Shown here piece after piece: positions 10,501 through 20,344 of a stretch of DNA of 22,135 nt. The stretch is from Pelargonium cotyledonis (lineage: Eukaryota > Streptophyta > Magnoliopsida > Geraniales > Geraniaceae). Within the stretch, counting starts at the first letter, position 1; the number at the start of each line of letters is the position of its first letter. A program made the position numbers and the translations under genes. The stretch is taken from assembly GCA_036897625.1 (NCBI GenBank), contig JAYMTA010001048.1, positions 1 through 22,135 of the forward strand, read 5' to 3'. The notes under the pieces are model-generated. The model was given only the letters and a program-made list of their open reading frames with translations, searched no databases and was not told the origin of the DNA.

Positions 10501-13216
10501 ATTCTTCTCAATCTGCATAATGCAAAATAATATTTTCAATGGAATTATGACACAATACATGGACCTTAAGAATAGCTCAGTTTATGGATATAAATATATA
10601 ATTTACTGGTAGTAAACAGTTACCTTGCTTTTATCTATCTCACTGGCTTTCCGCTTCATAATGTCCTTAGTTTCATCGATTTTGCTTTGCATCACCAGCT
10701 TATGCAATTTTTCTTCATGACTTTCCATCTCACAGTACTGCTTAACTTGGGCAACAGTCACATTTTCCTTGTGCCCAAGAGAAATGACTTCATCAAATGC
10801 AAAAATCAGCTCAAAGGCTGTCTTGCAAATACCTTCTTCATCCAGAGAATATGAATATTCAGGTACCTAAAACCACTTAAGGACTAAACTTGTTTTGAGT
10901 AAATGGAAACAGTAAAATGAAGTATGTTGCATGTTTCAACACAGATCTTCAGATAATGTATATTTGAGTGTATATGAGTTAGGAAACGGACATGAGCAAT
11001 AAATTATGGTTCCATCATGTTCCAGTTGTTGCATCAATTATAGCAAGAAACCAATCATGCTCCTGAAATAGTAGACATATGCAGCAGACTAAAAGCTTAA
11101 GGCAAAAAATAAATAAAAGATTGTAAACGATAATCACAGACACAAGGATACAAGTTTGGAGAGTGTTCTCAGAGTGTCCAAATCTTCAAGAATGTTGCTT
11201 TGTTTATTTGTAACAAGCAACAAGTATAGAAGCTCAATTGGCTGATAAACATAGCGCACATTTTCAGTCTCCACATAAGTATGCTGTTTTCCAGTGCCAA
11301 CCAACTTGGGGAAAGCAGCAAGAAGACCCTCAATTCTTGTACGAGGCATGTCCACAAACTGTCTGGAGACAAGAACTGCAAGGAAAAAGGTGTGAACTGT
11401 GCAACTAAAATTCATCTTAAAAGATATATATATTCAATCTTCCCAGGCAATTCAAAGGCCCACATTCAGAACTCAGGATATTTCCTTTTATCAGTTAGCA
11501 TCACTCTACCTAGGGGGCAATATTTCCTACTATTGCCTCTCTTCAGAGAAAAACTAATGTACTCCAAGAGAATCAGATTGAATACAGACAGAATATAAAA
11601 CAAAAATAAAAACAGAACTATTCCAAATCAATCATGCATATAGTAAAGAGAAAGATTAGAACTCACTTTTGCCAGACTTGGTTACAATTGAAGCTGCAAG
11701 AACAACCTATATCACACAGAAAAAAGAGTAAATATATAATTTCTTTTTATTAGCATTTTCCACCAAAACTAGGAGTAACTCATAACCTAACAGTGGACAG
11801 GATGACCACCAAAGACAATTAAGGAAAATGACAAGTGTGAAGATATTTAAGGTTGCAAGCTATCTAATACAACCAAATAAAAAGGATTTGGGAATAGCTT
11901 AAATTAGGGAACAATAAAGTAATACTTTAAAATTTATGCAAGTACTTCAAAATTAAATCAATAGACTTACCCGCTAAAAAAAAAATCAATAAGACTTATT
12001 GAGATAAGTAACTGTTGAACAATCAACAACTAGCTTATTTGAACATACAAGTGCTTATAATTTAGGGTTAAACTGATAAATGAAACTACTTTAAAACCAC
12101 CTATGATATCTCAACTTATCGATTTCATTACCAAGACCCAAAACCTTAAAATTTCGTTCATTTTAGGTCACAAAAATGGATTTTGTTTTCACATCTTTAA
12201 TTATTGCATCAGTCTCCTACCAAAATAATAGTTTGTGCAAAAATATGACTTAAATAGTTGATAAATAATCAAATTTAGGGGACTAAATGGGCAAAATTTG
12301 AGGTATTGGCCACTGGTAATGAAATTGATTAGTTGAGATATCATTGGGGATATAAAAAATAGTTGGGAGGCTCAAACTAGATATAGGTGTATATTGTTGG
12401 GGAATCAACCGATCAACTATGCGTATAACCTTTTAATTTATGAAGCGAAAAAAAAATATTATTGTAACTCCAAAACATACATAAATCATACCGTAGGTGC
12501 ACCTTAGCCAATTGACAATCACTTAACCATAGACACATAGAAGTTCCCCCAAAATACCATTGTAACTGTTGATTAAGTACGATATATCTTTTATGATTAT
12601 TCAATATTTTCCCTTAAAACTTTCAAAAATTACTCCCCTGATGGATTACTTGATCCTAATTTCCCTAAATAAAGCGCCACAGTATAAAATGATTGTGGTA
12701 GCTAACTAAAGCACAACTACAAGCTGGCATGATACAATATGAACTGAGCCCTCAGGTATGTACTATTGGCATGATGATATGGTATTTCCTGAGGAATGGG
12801 AAAAACAAACCTACTAAAATCATGAATTGGAATCCAATGTCATTGGATGCAGCACTATTGCATATTTCATAAGCACTACTTTTTTTTCTTTTTTTTTATA
12901 CAAGATTCCATCCTGAGACCTCTTCCCACTCACACAACTGGATTAACCAACTGCGTCACTCTTAGTGGTTTCATAAGCACTACTATTAGAAATTCTTCAA
13001 GGTATTTTAAGTTTCTGCCAATACATATCAGTTTCAATGTCCTAAGTCAAACAGCAATGTAAGCCCGTAGCTCACAGATCATGCATAACTCTAGGGCACA
13101 ATATCAAAAAACAAAATGTTTTAACAATGCGGTAATCAGGTGGTACCACATGCATCATCATACATCGGTGGAAAGATACAACAAACCAAAGAGATAGATC
13201 AATAACTACATACCAT
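7537..13216 (-). CDS. Coatomer subunit delta (delta-COP, complete, 533 aa)
   Basis: Delta-COP is the medium subunit of the F-subcomplex of the COPI coat, which carries cargo from Golgi to ER. Coding exons in transcript order: 13216-13214 (ATG only), 11706-11667, 11375-11152, 10866-10624, 10512-10326, 10122-9818, 9300-9105, 9014-8861, 8493-8431, 8345-8249, 7626-7537. All junctions are GT/AG and the frame is open throughout: 1602 nt including TGA. The N-terminal longin-like domain (about 1-140) includes [20 protein letters not shown] and [21 protein letters not shown] charged helix (about 140-180, [13 protein letters not shown]) follows, then a Gly/Ser-rich linker (about 180-240, [13 protein letters not shown]). 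The mu-homology domain runs from about 290 to the end, with [14 protein letters not shown] and [19 protein letters not shown]. Length and order match plant delta-COP (Arabidopsis about 527 aa). No defect is seen. Confidence 0.97.
12060..12390. mobile_element. Fold-back MITE in delta-COP intron 2 (family unassigned)
   Basis: Two long inverted arms face each other. The left arm, 12100-12134, contains tatgatatctcaacttat and tttcattacca. The right arm, 12314-12350, gives the same on the other strand with about five differences. Weaker similarity extends outward to about 12085 and 12367. The spacer is about 180 bases, non-coding, with 'aggggactaaatgggcaaaatttga'-type sequence common in plant MITEs. 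The ends and target duplication could not be fixed, so the limits given are approximate. Confidence 0.65.
12865..12984 (-). mobile_element. Short tRNA-derived SINE with 16-bp target duplication
   Basis: Inserted in delta-COP intron 2, in the sense of the host gene. The 88-bp core is 12881-12968. Perfect copies of tttcataagcactact flank it at 12865-12880 and 12969-12984. On the minus strand it begins ccactaagagtgacgcagtt. It has a pol III A-box-like stretch TGACGCAGTTGG and, some 30 bases on, a B-box-like GGATGGAATCT preceded by ggtctca. It ends in aaaaaaaagaaaaaaaa. A tRNA-like promoter, A-tail and long target duplication are the signature of LINE-mobilised SINEs. The perfect duplication and long tail argue for a recent insertion. 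Confidence 0.9.
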
Positions 13217-13800
13217 TTTTATTACTCAAATCTAAGAATCTCTGGTTAAAATCAGCAGCAGCGCAGGTTGTCTCAAACACCTAAAACACAAAAACTTAAC
13301 AAATCAAATCAACAATTACAACAAGCAAGCAATGCACAAACTCATACAGCAAACGCAAATTACACCAAACGCAATTTGGTTTACACTAAAAACCATAACA
13401 ATAATTGGTTTCGCACTACAGTGCTTCAAATTGGTCCCGAAACTCCAGAAACCCGACGGATTCAGAAATGAAATCGAATCAAACTACATCGACCAAAAAA
13501 ATAGTTATTTCCAGAAACGAAATTCAAATCCTACAACAAAATAATGCCGGATCTGGTCGATTTTCACACAGTGCGATCCGAAAACTAAACTAAAAACGTA
13601 AACCCCGTTTGGATGCTAAGAGAATAATATCAGGAAACTGAAATTAAATGACACAATATTGAGATTTGAAATTTATTTTCAGGAATCGTTAGTTTGGATT
13701 CGAATTAGAGGGTGAAAATGGCGAAGAACGTACCTCGATTGATCTGGAACGAGACCTACTGCGTCTGTGTTAGAGCTCAAAGGTGCAAATGTGTATTTTA
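13214..13800 (-). other. delta-COP leader exons, leader intron and start-codon exon
   Basis: The leader exon runs from roughly 13790 to 13734 and ends in the donor GAG|GTACG. The first intron is 13281-13733 (453 bp), with acceptor tgtgttttag. The second exon (13280-13214) is untranslated except for its last three bases, ATG, which abut the donor GTATGT. Neither exon has an earlier ATG. After splicing the start context is AAAAATGGTT. The position of the transcription start is an estimate. Confidence 0.8.
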
Positions 13801-14361
13801 TTGAACAAGAGAGATCTGGGAAATATAATGGGCCAGATATTTTACGGGCTCAACTCAACTGCTTAATGGAGATGTAATAATATCGGCCCATGACTCATAG
13901 GCCCGTTGTGAAGCCTATAGGTGATGTTCTTCAAAGTACAATCCCACTGTATTTGCGTACATTTAAAATTTACTCTGATTTAAAATTCAAATTTATCCAA
14001 ATTTACAATTTTCAAAATAATTTAGAATGAAACGGGTCGGACAAATTCAAATATTATACGTTAAAATCTAATGAAAAAAAAAATTCAAATCATTTTCAAA
14101 TCTAATTCACATTAATATTGACTCGAATTTCAGAATTCAAATCTCTTAAACTGTTTATCCTCGTATGCATCGGTGATTCCATCCCGAATTAGCAAATGGT
14201 CATGACCAATAAAAATTTCTTCAGACCCTAGGTCTCATTTTATTTTTTCATAAAATAATTTAGTTGTAAAATATGGTGCGCCATGCGCACCCAGCGCAGG
14301 CCAACAGGACACGAGTCAAAACTCGAATACTATTAATGTGTTCGTGACGCACACCCGCCTC
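13801..14361. promoter_or_regulatory. Shared head-to-head promoter region of delta-COP and QCR6
   Basis: Roughly 0.6 kb separates the estimated starts of the divergent genes. The delta-COP side carries TGGGCC (13829-13834), GGCCCA (13885-13890) and a further GGCCC (13900-13904). These are 'site II' motifs that in plants bind TCP factors and mark housekeeping and mitochondrial-protein genes. The centre (13970-14150) is AT-rich with several TTCAAAT copies. Near the QCR6 side a short palindrome, ggtgcg-ccatg-cgcacc, lies at 14275-14291. No strong TATA box was found on either side. Regulatory function is inferred from motifs and position. Confidence 0.55.
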
Positions 14362-15384
14362 CTTTGACACGAACCTACTGGAGACTATCTCTGCTGCCAA
14401 AAGGTAAAACTCTTTCTCTTCTCTTCTCCGATCCCTTCACTTCCATTTATCTGCTCAGATCTATGGTTCATACACCAAAATTATTGAAATTGTTTTCGTT
14501 TTTTAATAATTCGAACTGTGAAAACCGACAACCGGCAACAGGAAATCATGAAAAGATGTTTATTCTTTGAAGTTTCCGATTTGTAGTGATGAGATTGATG
14601 CGCCAGAAAACATGTTTTTATCTGTATTTGGAAGAAAATATGAAGCTTAGTTGGATGCATGATGTTTTTTTGGGATTGTTGCCTCCGGTTTTGACTCGTT
14701 TTGGTAATTTTGTACTGGGTTTCAATGAATGATTGGAAGTAATAAGTGTGGTGAGGTGTAGATTTTAAAACTTGAAGTGCCAATTAGTACTAATTTATGT
14801 TATTAGGAATTTAGGATTGGAGTTTCATGTAGAGTTAGGGCTTGGTTGATTTTAATCTGATATCTGTGGCAGTTTCTTTTGTAGCTAATAGTTAGAAGCT
14901 TACAATCTTTGGGTGTTTTTGGCAGTTGTTAAAATTATGGGTTATATTTTCTAGTTGCTAAACTAATTGGTTTTGTAGATAGTTTTCATTTCACTTGTGC
15001 AATGAGCTTTAGAATAATCATAGATCACCAGTGTCTTTAGCAATTGTCGAAAGGAAAGTGTTTTTTTTTTTTTTTCATTTTTATAATTACCAATGTAGTC
15101 TTCGTTAGCTCTGCTTCTGCATTTTGTCATTATCAAAAACAATAATTTCTTCTTAGAGTTTAAAGGGATTATGATAGCACAAAATCACTTCCTTTAAATT
15201 CAAGCCTCATTTCGAGTGCCAAAGCACAAACATTTATCATATTTTTATTTCATCTCACTTCAATCCATATAATTTGCTGTCATGCTGTTGATTGGATTTT
15301 TTTAATTTTGACTGATATCTTTCAGGCGACAGCAAGGCATAAGCATAACATCCTCTGTGCTTTTGACTTGTATTCATTTGCTAT
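14362..15384 (+). other. QCR6 leader exons and first intron
   Basis: The first exon, untranslated, runs from about 14362 (estimated) to 14403 and ends CCAAAAG|GTAAAA. The intron at 14404-15325 ends in ctttcag. The second exon, 15326-15384, is untranslated except for its last two bases, AT, which form the start codon with the first base of the next exon. No earlier ATG lies in these exons. Confidence 0.7.
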
Positions 15385-17971
15385 GTAAGTGACGTTCTTA
15401 TTATTTTGTTACCTGTAAATCTCTATTTGTTTTCCTATCTTGCATGTACTGTGATATTTGCCCGATAAGTTTCACCCTTATTTTTATTAATTTGTTATCT
15501 TTGAATTTAGTACATAGTTATGTTACAATAAATAAGAGGCAATTGCGTATGTGTAAATTATATGGTGTGGTGGCTGAGTAATAGTAGCTGTAGTGGGAAC
15601 TGACATTTAGTAATTCACTTATTTAAGGTTTAATTGCAATCAAAGGCTTGCATTTTAGCACAATTTTCTATCGATAAAAATGTTGATTGATATTCTCAGT
15701 CAAATGGTTTTTGCGCCCTGGTCCTTAAGAAAACTTGCAACTAATCTCTAGCAAGTAGCATCAACACCATGCCATATCTATGTATATCATTGTGTTTATA
15801 CTTTGTCCCTTATTCTTATCTTTTCATATGATTTAGGGCGGATGACGAGCCTGTTGATCCAAAGAAGCTGCTTGAAGAGTCTTGCAAGCCAAAGTGTGTG
15901 AAGCAGTTACTTGAGTATAATGTAAGTTGCAGAATTTGGGACATAGATTGTCAATTTTCATGGCTTAAAAATTGTTTTCTTATGTTTCATCATATATGTA
16001 CATTGTACAGTAGTTCAGTTATGCAGCTTATGCTTGGCAGTATCTATCCAGGTTGTTCACTGTTGGATTTTGATAATAGATTAGTGAGATCTCATAGGGA
16101 CTGCATTATTAAATTGCGTCTTCATCTGCCCGAACAAATTATTGTTTCAGGAAAGTTAAATTTTGTAAGTCCTAATGTTATAATCTATATTAGGAGTTTA
16201 TAAAGAATAAAGATTGCGGGATATGTAGTTTCCCCTGAAGTTATTTTTTGTACTGGAATGATGACTGTCTTATTAGTCAAGTCATCAAGCGAATGAGTTA
16301 ACATATGGAAATTAACCTTATGTGATGTAGTAGAATAAAGTTTTCTATTTCATGAGCTCTAGATAACATAATGGTTTGCAATCAGAAAATCAAGTAATCC
16401 AAACGGGGAAATGGATTCTGTCTCATTCTCTTTCTAAAATTAGTTTTAATTGTAGAAACTATCCTCAAGGAAAAGGGACCTAGGAGAATGTGAGTAAAAG
16501 CTTGCATTTTTTTTCCCACTCATAATCTTTCTTCATATGTGCATATTGGATTTGATGGAATATTAGTACTGTGTTTTCTATGCGTCTCTTTTGTGAGTTT
16601 TAAGTTTTAAGATAGGGATCATATCAGAGCAGTTTCTTTAGGATTAGCCTTCCCCCTTCCAGACCCTTCCCCCTTCCAGACCCTTCCCTCAAGGCTGATG
16701 TAAAAAGGATTTGGTCTGAAGACCTCTGCCCAGAAGTTATGCTGGTTGACCAAAAGACAGCCACACAAATCACAACATCCAGAGGCTAAAATGATTCCCA
16801 CAGTGAGAGAATCACATACTTGATGGCATCAACCAGCAGCTCTCCCACTTCAACACCGGTCGTGACCCATGAACAAGAAGGCATCCCTGTTCTAATAGGT
16901 GATCATCTGGAGAAGGAGGCCCATGGCAGCTCTTGGCTTTTTGTCTCCCAAAAACTCGCCAACCTTGAATTGCCATCTTCTACTTCTTTCTCTTCTTCCT
17001 CTTTGACTCAAAGCCAGACCTTACAAGGCCCCTGCATGTTTTTCTCTGGTTTGATCCTATTTCACTTAGTGCTGTGAGGCCTAATAAACCTCAAGTCTAA
17101 AAATGCAGTTTCTAAAATCAGGTGCCCAACGGGTTTGTAGGTCAACCCCAATTTGACCTGTGTAACCAAATGAATCTGACTCTTATACGGGTTGATATAG
17201 CAAATCCGAATTCAAAAAAGGGGTCAACCCATGGGTTTAGACCCTATTTGCTACCTCTGCTGTTAAGCCATTTGACGGTCTTCCCATATAGGTACCATAT
17301 AGTTCTGCTGGACAGAATGTATTAAATGAAGGCAATTAAAACAATCTAAAGGGTATCTGGTCTATTTGTACTGGGTACTTTCAGGTCCTATCTTACTAAT
17401 GTGGAAAGATGTCCTAACTTGACCTGTCAATCAGCTTTAGCTTGAGTTTTCTGAATATAAGGTGGTGCAAAATTATGTATATATATTACTAGGTTCTAAT
17501 TTAAGTTATTTGTGGATTCTAAGTAGCTAGTTTAGGAGATTCTTTCTTTATTTTGCTGGATCTGGGTTCTTCTAGATCCAATTGTAACTAAGTAGTGTTG
17601 CTTTGGATTGTTAAGGTCAGTGAATTTGGTCTTGTAGGAGTTATTCAGTTAAATCATTGACGATGTATTACTGTAGGAAAGTTATGCTGAGTAGTATCCT
17701 TAGCCCCCTATTTCAGACCTGGTTTAGGAATAAAATTTTCATGGTGGCTATTTCTTTGTAACAGGCATGTGTTAAGAGAATCGAGGGTGATGAAACTGGG
17801 CACAAGCATTGCACTGGACAATATTTTGATTATTGGTCTTGCATTGACAAATGTGTAAGTCTTATCTTTCAGTTGGAGGAGAATGAATAATTGGATTACG
17901 GGCTTGCCATTCACTAAGAATTTGATTTTGTGATGCAGGTCGCACCGAAACTATTTGCTAAACTGAAATAA
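15383..17971 (+). CDS. QCR6: Cytochrome b-c1 complex subunit 6 (hinge protein), 69 aa
   Basis: Small acidic subunit of mitochondrial complex III, on the intermembrane-space side, which helps cytochrome c1 dock with cytochrome c. Coding pieces: 15383-15384 (AT), 15837-15921, 17765-17854, 17939-17971; introns all GT/AG; 210 nt with TAA. The protein starts MADDEPVDPKKLLEESCKPK and ends CIDKCVAPKLFAKLK, nearly the same as the Arabidopsis family member in length and sequence (from memory). The cysteines form a twin CX9C pattern (C21-C31 and C45-C55) plus C17 and C59, as expected for intermembrane-space import by the MIA40 route. There is no cleavable presequence. The start was chosen because AT|G across the intron gives the family N-terminus and the context CTATGGCG; the ATG inside exon 3 is out of frame. 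Downstream AATAAA lies at 18133-18138. Confidence 0.95.
15922..17764 (+). other. Long QCR6 intron 3 with unclassified insert-like DNA
   Basis: This is the 1843-bp intron between coding exons 3 and 4. From about 16612 to 17085 it is GC-richer than its surroundings. It includes a short direct repeat of cccttccagaccctt (about 16650-16688) and a frame at 16820-17077 (Ser/Thr-rich, no domain known to me). This looks like inserted DNA, but I saw no terminal repeats or target duplication. The rest is AT-rich intron. Confidence 0.5.
17118..17268. mobile_element. Degraded hAT-like fold-back remnant
   Basis: The left edge aggtgcccaacgggtttgta and the right edge, read on the other strand, gaggtagcaaatagggtcta share the GGTGGCAA..GGGT style of hAT ends. 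Internal motifs 'gggtcaaccc' and 'ggtcaacccc' resemble hAT subterminal repeats. No matching 8-bp flanks were found, so this is at best an old copy within the QCR6 intron. Confidence 0.35.
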
Positions 17972-18132
17972 CGGGGTGATGATTTTTGTTGGCATTATCT
18001 CTTGCATTTCTTTCGAGTACTCCCATAGTTGCTTGCTTGATAACATTTATTTTGTAACCCTAAAGCAGTAATGCCTGTATGATTTTATGTCAGTACTAAG
18101 CATTTTTGAACAATGAAGACTGAGTCGAGATC

Positions 18133-18138
18133 AATAAA
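18133..18138 (+). terminator. Candidate poly(A) signal of QCR6
   Basis: AATAAA lies 162 bases after the QCR6 stop codon, a usual distance for a plant 3' untranslated region. Plant signals are loose, so other sites may be used. Confidence 0.5.
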
Positions 18139-19520
18139 GGATTGTTACAGTAGATCAATTGTCGGTGTTTGCGTGTTTATTGCTTAAGGTGTTACTGGTA
18201 GTGTATTTGTTACAAGCTTGTCTAAATGGTCATTGGTCATTTACATTTAAGCAGTTGAGGGAATTCGGTATCTGTTTCTGTATTAAGGTCATGATAATGA
18301 TGCTAAGCGCATCTGATTCTTTCCTACCCAGGGTCTTTCCTATTTCGGTTCTAACCATATATCCAAAATTTCTGGCCACCTGAGGGCTAAGTTCTCATTA
18401 AAATTAAGTTTCAACAAATAACAATCCAGAGTTTCCATGGGGTTGGGCAAAAATAATCGATTCTCTCCGCTCTAAAATGAGTGTTGAGAAAAATTATAGA
18501 CATGTTGGTGGTATACATACTTGTACATTTCTAAAGTCACTTGTTCTAACAAATTTAAGAGATATTAACTTGTTATATGGTTTGATTATAAGTTTATGTT
18601 TGTTATTTTCTAGAATTTTTACTGTAAGGGTTTTTTCTAAACATAGGCCCTCATACAAACACTTGATTAGAATTTAGTACGGTTTGAGTCATTTGACTCA
18701 ACTTTATTTTTTTAATTAACCCATGTTACCAATTTTAAATTCGGCTCGCGGTTTTGGAATAGGCGAATCGACTATGAACCGAGCCAACCAAAATCATAGG
18801 CTTTAATGTAATTTTACATATACTTTTGGTTTTATCACAAAACCCTGCCATGGAGGTCTGTGCTTGAAGCTCCCTAACGAAGAAGAAGAAGAAAAGGATA
18901 GCAATTAAAGGAAAGATTAATAAAAAGAAGTAAAAAGGATTGACCAATGATATGTCTTTCTTATTAAATACTGGTTAATTAGATATTTTATCTACTCCGT
19001 CTTGGTGAGATTCTTCCTTCTTAAAATCAGTATCTTATTTGTCTAAAAATTTTGTCTAAAAATAATTGTTATGTATCTATTTTAAGTTATTATATTATTG
19101 TTTTTCACATATTACTTTTATCATTTATGCACTACAAAAAATACACATGAGCATATCTGCACATGAGGTGTAGGCGAAAAAGTGAAGATAATATTAGAAA
19201 TACATTAATAGTTCTTAATTTTTACAAAAAAAATATAAACATGACACTCATTCTAAGATGGATAGAATGTAATTAAATATAGACGGAAAAAGTGAATGAC
19301 AGCTCATCCATTTCCTTTGATTTTAAAGTAGTGAGTGACAATATTTTTCAATAAACATGGGCTTTCGCCACTTTGAGCCCTAATTTGATTTTAGTTTAAA
19401 AAATTTGTGTGATATTTCCATTTCCTTAACTTTGTGTCCTAGAGGCAGGATATTTCCTTTTCCTTAACTTGCACGGAAGGCTATTTCCAATTTACATATT
19501 TCCTATTTCCAGCCTTCCAT
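18139..19520. other. Intergenic, AT-rich
   Basis: About 1.4 kb between QCR6 and the MADS-box sequence. No coding frame is supported. A 'gaagaagaagaagaaaag' microsatellite lies at about 18879-18896. Stretches near 18440 and 18770 (gggttgggcaaaaa / gaaccgagccaacc) and near 18993 and 19284 (actccgtct / agacggaaaaag) hint at old small transposons but do not meet a usable standard. Confidence 0.45.
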
Positions 19521-19530
19521 CTTATAAAAC
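19521..19530 (+). promoter_or_regulatory. TATA box of the MADS-box sequence
   Basis: cttataaaac lies about 32-41 bases upstream of the ATG at 19562. That distance would place transcription start almost at the ATG with a very short leader, or favour the second ATG at 19574. Confidence 0.5.
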
Positions 19531-19952
19531 CAACCCTTCTATTTCACTCATAAATTCTTACATGAAAATCAAGATGGAGACTGCACCAGAAGAATTGAAC
19601 GTTAATGGAGCAGTGAAGCAGAAACTGAGCAATGCCGTAAAGATCAAGCGAAGAAAAGAATGTTTGATGAAGAAAGCCTACGAGCTCTCTACTCTATGTG
19701 GCACTCCGGTCTGCGTCATTGTCTTCATGCCCAAGAAAGCTCAACCCGAGACCTGGCCTCGCAGATCAGATGCTGTAAACTTGTTCATCCAAAACTACAT
19801 CAAAGCTGTCCCGAAAGGGAATGCCAACAAGAACACAATCAATTTGACCGTTGAAGACGTTATGTCGGGACAAAAGCGAAGGCCAAGCTAGGGTTGATGA
19901 GGAGGAGACATTTGTGCCCAGCAAAGTTTGGGAAGATCAGGAGGAGTACCCT

Positions 19953-19976
19953 TTGGATTTGGATTTGGATTTGGAT
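19953..19976 (+). repeat. Hexanucleotide repeat (ttggat) x4
   Basis: Four perfect copies of ttggat encode a run of alternating Leu and Asp in the middle frame of the MADS-box sequence. It is a likely slippage-prone tract. Confidence 0.85.
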
Positions 19977-20098
19977 GTGCTTCCAATTCATGAACTGTTG
20001 GTGATTAATGAGAAAATCAATGCTACATTGAAGAAGATTGATGATTTAATGGCAGGAAATTATCTCCAGGAAACTTCATCGATGATCAGATTGGTTAC

Positions 20099-20344
20099 TA
20101 TCAAATACCTAATGATTCAGGTTCGGGTTTTGATTTTAGCTACGCGCTGGGTGGGATGTTTATGAGCAACAATAATCAAGACAACTAGCGAATGACTGAT
20201 CCATTTGATCAGTCCTGTAGCTATCAAATGCCTAATGATTCTTGTTCGGGTTTTTATTTTAGCTACGCGCTGGTTAGGATGTTTATGAGCAACAATAATC
20301 AAGACAACTTGCAAATGACTGATCCATTTGATCAGTCCTGTAGC
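20099..20344 (+). repeat. Two tandem 123-bp units inside the MADS-box sequence
   Basis: 20099-20221 and 20222-20344 are near-identical direct repeats (about ten differences), each 41 codons long. They begin tatcaaat.cctaatgattc and end cagtcctgtagc; a third partial start follows at 20345. In translation the units read YQ(I/M)PNDS...MFMSNNNQDN...DPFDQSCS. Because the unit is a multiple of three, the duplication kept the frame, but the first copy has the TAG where the second has TTG. Confidence 0.88.

Noticed and set aside
13268-13593. Three overlapping plus-strand frames (Asn/Gln/Thr-rich)
   Set aside because: They lie antisense in the delta-COP leader exon and intron, overlap one another, and reflect A-rich sequence.
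16612-16640. 'atatcagagcag' resembling the initiator-tRNA primer-binding site of LTR elements
   Set aside because: No terminal repeats, polypurine tract or target duplication could be found around it; a short match like this is expected by chance.
18432-18795. Possible hAT-like element bounded by ggttgggcaaa and gagccaacc
   Set aside because: Terminal similarity is a few bases and the flanks share no 8-bp duplication.
18993-19295. Possible Stowaway-like MITE (actccgtct ... agacggaaaaag)
   Set aside because: Only about nine bases match, the inner sequence shows no inverted symmetry, and no TA duplication can be placed.
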